From Limivivens faecihominis (GTDB lineage: Bacteria > Bacillota > Clostridia > Lachnospirales > Lachnospiraceae), in contig NZ_JAJEPR010000004.1 in the NCBI RefSeq assembly GCF_020686945.1, positions 62,001-126,000 of the forward strand: a stretch of 64,000 nt of DNA. Reading direction: 5' to 3'. Both the position numbers and the translations under genes were made by a program. Below, piece after piece: positions 58,880 through 64,000 of the stretch (positions within the stretch are counted from its first letter, which is position 1; every line of letters starts with the position of its first letter). A model generated the notes under the pieces. That model saw only the letters and a program-made list of their open reading frames with translations, searched no databases and was not told the DNA's origin.

Positions 58880-60802
58880 TTAATCTTCCGCCAGTTCTTC
58901 CCAGGTTTCGTAGAGAGCCGCAAGTTCTTCGCTGATCTGGGCTTTTTCTTTGCTTAATTTGATGCATTTGCCCACGTCGGTGGCGACCTCCGGAGAAGCT
59001 AGGAGAGTGTCGATCTCTGCGTCCCGCTCTTCGAGGGCCGCGATCTGATCCTCTGTCTTTTTCAGGGCATTTTTCCGTTTCCGTTCTTTGGCCTGGAGCT
59101 CTTTCTGCTGCTGCCAGTCCAGTTTGGATTCCGTTTCGGTTTTATCAGAGGAGACGGCGGAGGAAGCGTTTTCGCCGGGTACATAGATGGCGGTCAGCTC
59201 TTCCTTTTTCTCCAGGTAATAATCGTAGTTGCCGATATAGTTTACCAGCGTGTTTCCAGTGAGTTCCAGAATCCGGGTTGCGGTCTGGTTGATGAAATAA
59301 CGGTCATGGGAAACGTAGAGGACGGTTCCCTCGTACTGGTTCAGGGCATTTTCCAGTATCTCCTTGGAAGTGATGTCCAGATGGTTGGTAGGCTCATCAA
59401 GGATGATAAAATTGGCCTCGGAGAGCATCAGCTTAGCCAGTGAAACACGGCCCCGTTCACCGCCGCTTAGATCCTGGATCCGTTTATAGACATCGTCGCC
59501 GGTGAAAAGAAAGGCTGCCAGGACGTTTCGGATCTCGGTATTGCTCATATTCGGATAGGTGTCGGAGATCTCCTCAAAGAGGGTTTTCTCCATATGAAGA
59601 ACGTGGTGCTCCTGATCGTAATAGCCGATATGGACCTTGCTTCCGAGGGTGAAGCTTCCGCCATCCGGAGCGAGAAGGCCGTTTAAGATCTTCAGGATCG
59701 TAGTTTTCCCGGTTCCGTTGTTACCGATGATAGCCACGCGTTCACCGCGCTTGATCTCAAAATTCAGGTCGGAGAAGAGCGTATGGCCATCAAAGCCTTT
59801 TTCCAGCCCCTCTACCTTGAGAACATCATTTCCACTGATGACGCGGGGAGTCAGATGAATATGGATCTCGGTGTTTACTTCTGTGGGTTTTTCCAGAACC
59901 TCGATCTTATCCAGCATTTTCTCCCGGCTCTCGGCCCGGCGGATGGATTTCTCACGGTTGAAGGATTTCAGCTTGGCGATGACTTCCTGCTGATGCTTGA
60001 TCTCGCGCTGCTGGTTTAAGTAGGCGTTGATCTGGGCCTGGCGCACCTGGGCCTTTTTCATGGAGTAATCGGAGTAGTTGCCCATAAAGGTGGTGACGTT
60101 TCCCTGATCGATCTCGACGATCTTCGTGACGACGCGGTTCAGGAAATACCGGTCATGGGCCACGATGAGCACGGCTCCGGAATAGTTGAGCAGATAGGTT
60201 TCCAGCCAGGCGATGGAGTTCATATCGAGGTGGTTGGTGGGCTCGTCCAGAAGGATGAGATCTGGATGGGAGAGCAGAAGTTTTCCTAAGGCCACACGGG
60301 TCTTCTGGCCTCCCGAGAGCGTGGAGACCTTTTTCGTAAAGTCTTCCTCGGTAAAGCCCAGGCCTTTTAAAACGCCGGTGATCTCACTCTGGATCGCGTA
60401 GCCGTTCTCACGCTCAAACTGGGAATTGAGTCGGTTATAGGTCTCCAGAACGTTTTCCAGTGCTTCGCCAGAGAGAGATTTCATCTCCAGCTCCAGTTCA
60501 CGGATTCTTTTTTCCATGGCGAGAAGCTCTGCCTTCACGGAGAGAAGCTCGTCGTGGATTGTGTTTTCCGAGGAGACTGCGTCGTGCTGGGCCAGATAGC
60601 CGATGGTTTTTCCTTTTGCGAGGATCACCTCACCGCTGTCCGGGTCCAGCTGATGCATGATAATTTTCAGAAGGGTGGATTTTCCCGCCCCGTTGATGCC
60701 TACAATGGCCGCCTTTTCACGGTCTTCGATATGAAAAGAAGCGTTTTTCAGGATGACATCGGTTCCGAAAGCTTTTTGAATATTCTGACATGCCAGTATC
60801 AT
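58880..60802 (-). CDS. ABC-F family ATPase
   Basis: 640 residues with two ABC domains and no membrane segments, hence ABC-F. Walker A motifs are GINGAGKSTLLK (about residue 36) and GNNGTGKTTILK (about 360); signatures are LSGGQKTRVALGK and LSGGERGRVSLAK. A charged linker joins the domains and a coiled-coil C-terminal region (about 550-640) follows, as in Uup and YfmR. Such proteins bind the ribosomal E site to rescue stalled translation; some give antibiotic protection. The exact subfamily is unclear. The start is ATG 60802; GTG at 60811 is possible. Confidence 0.9.
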   Translation of the reverse strand: MILACQNIQKAFGTDVILKNASFHIEDREKAAIVGINGAGKSTLLKIIMHQLDPDSGEVILAKGKTIGYLAQHDAVSSENTIHDELLSVKAELLAMEKRIRELELEMKSLSGEALENVLETYNRLNSQFERENGYAIQSEITGVLKGLGFTEEDFTKKVSTLSGGQKTRVALGKLLLSHPDLILLDEPTNHLDMNSIAWLETYLLNYSGAVLIVAHDRYFLNRVVTKIVEIDQGNVTTFMGNYSDYSMKKAQVRQAQINAYLNQQREIKHQQEVIAKLKSFNREKSIRRAESREKMLDKIEVLEKPTEVNTEIHIHLTPRVISGNDVLKVEGLEKGFDGHTLFSDLNFEIKRGERVAIIGNNGTGKTTILKILNGLLAPDGGSFTLGSKVHIGYYDQEHHVLHMEKTLFEEISDTYPNMSNTEIRNVLAAFLFTGDDVYKRIQDLSGGERGRVSLAKLMLSEANFIILDEPTNHLDITSKEILENALNQYEGTVLYVSHDRYFINQTATRILELTGNTLVNYIGNYDYYLEKKEELTAIYVPGENASSAVSSDKTETESKLDWQQQKELQAKERKRKNALKKTEDQIAALEERDAEIDTLLASPEVATDVGKCIKLSKEKAQISEELAALYETWEELAED

Positions 60803-60880
60803 GGGATTCACTTCTTTCTAAAATATATTTGCGTAATTTCGCATAATCCTTATTATTTTAGCACATCTTGAACGCTTCGG

Positions 60881-60927
60881 CCAGCTTATTTTCCATGAAA
60901 AAAGACGAAAATGGAAAAAATAACTGG
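60881..60927. repeat. Imperfect inverted repeat between divergent genes
   Basis: CCAG, TTA and TTTTCCAT on the left (60881-60896) mirror ATGGAAAA, TAA and CTGG on the right (60911-60927) around a purine-rich loop. It lies between the ABC-F gene (minus) and aspartate kinase (plus) and may be a regulatory site. No riboswitch is recognised in the 208-base gap. Confidence 0.5.
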
Positions 60928-61010
60928 ACGGATGGGGAAAATTGCGCTAAGATTTATAGACAGCAGTAAGGTGAAGCGACAGAGTATACATAAGATCAGG
61001 AGGAGAGAAG

Positions 61011-62330
61011 ATGAAAAAAGTTGTAAAATTCGGCGGTAGTTCTCTTGCCAGCGCCGAACAGTTCAAAAAAGTAGGAGCGATCATTCGTTCCGATGCAGGC
61101 AGACGTTTTGTGGTACCTTCCGCGCCGGGCAAACGCTTTGACAAGGACACGAAGGTGACAGATATGCTTTACGCCTGCTATGCCCTGGCAGCAGAAGGGA
61201 AGGATTTCGGCAGGGAGCTCCGTCAGATCGAGCAGCGCTATCAGGAGATCATTGACGGCCTGGAACTGAAACTTTCTCTGGAAAAGGAATTTTCCCTGAT
61301 CCGTGAGAACTTTGCAGGCAAGGCAGGAAAAGATTATGCCGCATCCAGAGGCGAATATCTGAACGGTATCGTCATGGCGAATTATCTGGGATATGAATTT
61401 GTGGATGCTGCAGAAGTGATCGTTTTCTGTGAAGACGGAAGCTTTGATATGGACAAGACCACAGAAGTTCTGGGCGAACGGCTCAAAGATATGAAAAATG
61501 CCGTGATTCCGGGTTTCTACGGCGCTCTGCCGGACGGTCATGTCATCACCTTTTCCAGAGGCGGTTCCGATATCACCGGTTCTCTGGTTGCTGCTGCCAT
61601 CCATGCAGATATCTATGAGAACTGGACCGACGTTTCCGGTTTCCTTGTTACCGATCCCAGGATCGTGGTAAATCCCGAGGTCATCGAGACCATCACCTAC
61701 CGTGAACTCCGGGAACTGTCCTACATGGGAGCCACTGTACTCCATGAGGAGGCCATCTTTCCTGTACGAAAGGAAGGCATCCCCATCAATATCCGCAACA
61801 CCAACGCGCCGGAAGACAAGGGTACCCTCATCGTGGAGAGCACCTGCCGGAAGCCGAAATACACGATTACCGGCATCGCTGGAAAGAAGGGGTTTGCTGC
61901 CCTCAACATCGAGAAGGATATGATGAACTCCGAGGTGGGCTTTGGCCGGAAAGTGCTGGAAGTTTTCGAGAAAAACGGCATCTCCTTCGAGCATATGCCC
62001 TCCGGCATCGACACCATGACGGTCTTTGTCCATCAGAGCGAGTTTGAAGAGAAGGAACAGAAAGTTCTGGCCGGTATTCATCGGGCAGTCAGCCCGGATT
62101 CTATCGAGCTGGAGTCGGATCTGGCCCTCATCGCTGTGGTGGGAAGAGGCATGCGTTCCAACCGCGGCACGGCCGGACGTATTTTCTCTGCCCTGTCCCA
62201 CGCGAACGTTAATGTCAAGATGATCGATCAGGGTTCCAGTGAGCTCAACATCATTATCGGTGTGAAAAACGAAGACTTTGAGCCGGCGATCCAGGCCATC
62301 TATAACATCTTTGTCATGACGCGCCTTTAA
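61011..62330 (+). CDS. Aspartate kinase
   Basis: 439 residues, monofunctional. It phosphorylates aspartate at the start of Lys, Thr and Met synthesis. The kinase signature VVKFGGSSLASAEQFKKVG opens the protein, with TFSRGGSDITGSLVAAA near residue 182. Two ACT domains close it (about 285-439), for example GIAGKKGFAALNIEKDMM and VVGRGMRSNRGTAGRIFSAL, so feedback control is expected. The ATG follows AGGAGGAGAG. No lysine riboswitch was seen upstream. Confidence 0.93.
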   Translation: MKKVVKFGGSSLASAEQFKKVGAIIRSDAGRRFVVPSAPGKRFDKDTKVTDMLYACYALAAEGKDFGRELRQIEQRYQEIIDGLELKLSLEKEFSLIRENFAGKAGKDYAASRGEYLNGIVMANYLGYEFVDAAEVIVFCEDGSFDMDKTTEVLGERLKDMKNAVIPGFYGALPDGHVITFSRGGSDITGSLVAAAIHADIYENWTDVSGFLVTDPRIVVNPEVIETITYRELRELSYMGATVLHEEAIFPVRKEGIPINIRNTNAPEDKGTLIVESTCRKPKYTITGIAGKKGFAALNIEKDMMNSEVGFGRKVLEVFEKNGISFEHMPSGIDTMTVFVHQSEFEEKEQKVLAGIHRAVSPDSIELESDLALIAVVGRGMRSNRGTAGRIFSALSHANVNVKMIDQGSSELNIIIGVKNEDFEPAIQAIYNIFVMTRL

Positions 62331-62361
62331 AAATCAGTGTACTTTGTACCATTCGAAAGAT

Positions 62362-62401
62362 TTGATATTTATTTGACAATCTTAAAGGGATTGGATATAA
62401 T
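62362..62401 (+). promoter_or_regulatory. Consensus rex promoter with candidate Rex operator
   Basis: TTGACA (62373-62378), 17 bases, TATAAT (62396-62401). TTGATATTTATTTGACAA (62362-62379) matches 11 of 14 fixed positions of the clostridial Rex site TTGTTAAnnnnTTAACAA and overlaps the -35 box. A leader hairpin AAAGACC-TTTTG-GGTCTTT follows. Confidence 0.65.
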
Positions 62402-62451
62402 ATGGAAAAAGACCTTTTGGGTCTTTGAGGAACTAGGAAGGATGGTATAAA

Positions 62452-63117
62452 GTGGAACGAAAAACGATTTCGCGGGCAGTGATCAAACGTCTGCCGCGAT
62501 ACTATCGTTACCTGGGAGATCTTCTGGAAAGCGGAGTCGAGAGGATTTCATCCAACGAGCTGAGTGACAAGATGCAGGTGACAGCATCACAGATCCGGCA
62601 GGATCTGAACAATTTCGGCGGCTTCGGCCAGCAGGGCTACGGCTACAACGTACAGCATCTGCATACGGAAATTGGAAAGATTCTGGGATTGGACCGTACC
62701 TACAATATGATCATTCTCGGTGCAGGTAACTTGGGACAGGCGCTGGCAAATTATTCTAAATTTGCCCGCTGGGGATTTAAGGTGATTGGAATTTTTGATG
62801 TGGACCCGGAACTTGACGGGACCATGGTGCGGGATATTCCGATCCGTATGGTGAGTGAGCTTCCTCGGTATCTGAAAGAAAATGATGTGCAGATCGCAGC
62901 TCTGACGCTGCCCAGAAACCAGGCGAAAGCCATGGCGGAGCTGGTGACAGCCAACGGCGTGAAGGCGATCTGGAATTTTGCTCATACGGATCTGAAGCTT
63001 CCGGAGGATGTGATCGTGGAGAGTGTTCATCTTTCTGACAGTCTCATGCAGCTTTCCTACAACATGAGCAATTATAAAGACAAGACCCAGAAAAAGAGCA
63101 GGACAAAAGAAAAGTAA
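62452..63117 (+). CDS. rex: Redox-sensing transcriptional repressor Rex
   Basis: 221 residues from GTG 62452 (AAGGATGG upstream). The winged helix opens ISRAVIKRLPRYYRYLGDLL and contains MQVTASQIRQDLNNFGGFG. The Rossmann domain has GAGNLGQALANY for NADH, and the domain-swapped C-terminal helix follows. Rex leaves DNA when NADH/NAD+ rises and controls fermentation and energy genes in Firmicutes. Autoregulation is likely from the operator-like site in its promoter. Confidence 0.95.
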   Translation: MERKTISRAVIKRLPRYYRYLGDLLESGVERISSNELSDKMQVTASQIRQDLNNFGGFGQQGYGYNVQHLHTEIGKILGLDRTYNMIILGAGNLGQALANYSKFARWGFKVIGIFDVDPELDGTMVRDIPIRMVSELPRYLKENDVQIAALTLPRNQAKAMAELVTANGVKAIWNFAHTDLKLPEDVIVESVHLSDSLMQLSYNMSNYKDKTQKKSRTKEK

Positions 63118-63181
63118 AGAAAACGACGCGGTAAGACCCTGTTTTAGCGCGTCCTTTTCGTGTCTAAAAAGGGGGTTTTTC

Positions 63182-64000
63182 ATGGAATATCTGGTATCGG
63201 CAGAGGAAATGCGCCGGGCGGATCACTGTGTGATCGAGGAGTATGGAGTTCCCTCCTTGGTCCTGATGGAGCGGGCGGCCTTAGCCTCTGTGGAGCTTAT
63301 GGAGCGGGAAGGTTTTGACCTTTCCCGGGTGCTTGTGGTTTCCGGAAGCGGGAACAACGGCGGCGACGGCTTTGCGATGGCAAGGATTCTTTATCTGAAA
63401 GGCATTGAGGCGGAGCTCTGGTTTGTCGGAAATCCGGACCACCTCTCAAAGGAGGCAGCCCTCCAGAAGAAAATCTGCGAAAATTATGGCATGAAATTTG
63501 TGCGAAATCTTCCCGCCGGTGAATATACTACTATTGTGGATGCCGTTTTCGGCTCCGGCCTCTCCCGGGAAGTGAAAGGAAGCTACCGGGAGGTCATCGA
63601 GAGCATCAACCGCCATCCGGCGAAGGTTTTTGCTGTGGATATCCCTTCGGGGATTTCCTCCGATGACGGTAGCGTCCAGGGAACAGCCGTCCGGGCGGCT
63701 GTGACCGGAGCTCTGGCTTTCCGGAAGCTGGGCCATGTGCTTTATCCGGGGACAGAGTATGCCGGGCGGACGTTTCTTCTGGATATCGGCATCACAAAAG
63801 AAGGCTTCAAGGGGCAGTTTCCCAGGGTACAGGCTCCGGACCGTGGGATTTTTTCTCTGCTTCCCACAAGGAAAGCCTTCGGAAACAAAGGAACCTTCGG
63901 AAAAGCCTGTCTCATGGCGGGCAGCCGGAATATGGCGGGAGCCGCCTATCTTTCCGGAAAAGCGGCAGCCATCACGGGAACTGGCCTGGTCCGGGTCGTG
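63182..64000 (+). CDS. nnr: Bifunctional NAD(P)H-hydrate epimerase / dehydratase (partial)
   Basis: 273 residues to the window edge, with no stop. It repairs damaged (hydrated) NADH and NADPH. The N-terminal epimerase shows VSGSGNNGGDGFAMARIL (about residue 56), VDAVFGSGLSREVKG (about 118) and VDIPSGISSDDGS (about 143). The ATP/ADP-dependent dehydratase domain starts near residue 235 (GNKGTFGKACLMAGS) and is cut off. The ATG at 63182 follows AAGGGGG. It lies 65 bases after rex. Confidence 0.92.
   Translation, partial: MEYLVSAEEMRRADHCVIEEYGVPSLVLMERAALASVELMEREGFDLSRVLVVSGSGNNGGDGFAMARILYLKGIEAELWFVGNPDHLSKEAALQKKICENYGMKFVRNLPAGEYTTIVDAVFGSGLSREVKGSYREVIESINRHPAKVFAVDIPSGISSDDGSVQGTAVRAAVTGALAFRKLGHVLYPGTEYAGRTFLLDIGITKEGFKGQFPRVQAPDRGIFSLLPTRKAFGNKGTFGKACLMAGSRNMAGAAYLSGKAAAITGTGLVRVV

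Noticed and set aside
60815..61010. Lysine riboswitch upstream of aspartate kinase
   Set aside because: No lysine-aptamer core is present; only an imperfect inverted repeat was found.
63125..63153. Terminator between rex and nnr (GACGCG/CGCGTC)
   Set aside because: Only six pairs with a 17-base loop and four T; too weak to call.

Overview
The window reads as a chromosomal segment of a Gram-positive (Firmicutes) acetogen of the Lachnospiraceae, most like Blautia. The reasons are strong AGGAGG ribosome sites, RimM-TrmD-L19 and Der-PlsY-GpsA gene orders, a Rex repressor, an Re-type citrate synthase, and a Wood-Ljungdahl (acetyl-CoA) cluster in which single-subunit MetF, FchA and FolD sit beside CODH/ACS. 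The genus is inferred; no 16S gene or marker search was available. No tRNA, rRNA, CRISPR array, prophage or intact insertion sequence was found.

Layout. 1-7.3 kb: housekeeping run rimM, trmD, a secreted C39-like protein, rplS, lepB, rbgA, lepB, rnhB, yraN, pgeF. 7.4-10 kb (minus strand): prs and O-acetylhomoserine sulfhydrylase. 10.1-14.5 kb: a DUF512 radical-SAM protein, der, plsY, gpsA. 14.6-17.5 kb: a three-gene ABC importer of the TrpXYZ type. 17.5-18.9 kb: a zinc-ribbon membrane protein. 19.1-34.4 kb: the acs cluster (His-rich protein, cooT, metF, cooC, acsA, cooC, acsB, acsD, acsC, acsE, acsV, DUF3786, fchA, folD). 34.4-37.2 kb: a secreted leucine-rich-repeat protein. 37.2-37.65 kb: an orphan cobalamin riboswitch transcript. 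37.8-46.7 kb: eno, a BASS transporter, a GGDEF protein, an AGCS symporter, a TAXI binding protein plus GltS pair, a tiny repeat protein and a cytoplasmic subtilase. 46.8-47.1 kb: an array of palindromes. 47.1-50.5 kb: Re-citrate synthase, GntR regulator, isocitrate dehydrogenase. 50.8-58.8 kb: alpha-galactosidase and a Dpp/Opp peptide importer. 58.9-64 kb: ABC-F ATPase, aspartate kinase, rex and the start of nnr.

How it works together. The acs cluster supplies the carbonyl branch (CODH/ACS, corrinoid protein, methyltransferase and its reductive activator) plus part of the methyl branch (FolD, FchA, MetF). CooC, CooC2, CooT and the His-rich protein are probably the nickel supply for CODH/ACS. 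Formate dehydrogenase, formyl-THF ligase, MetV, hydrogenase and Rnf are not here. FolD has lost two cyclohydrolase residues, which fits FchA having taken over that step. The citrate synthase/IDH operon would turn acetyl-CoA into 2-oxoglutarate.

The least expected features are RNA-level: an H-type pseudoknot and a terminator-like hairpin in the acsA leader, a compact 167-nt multibranch element between acsB and acsD, and a riboswitch with its own consensus promoter and terminator but no gene to control. All structures were found by eye from complementarity and have not been folded or aligned computationally.
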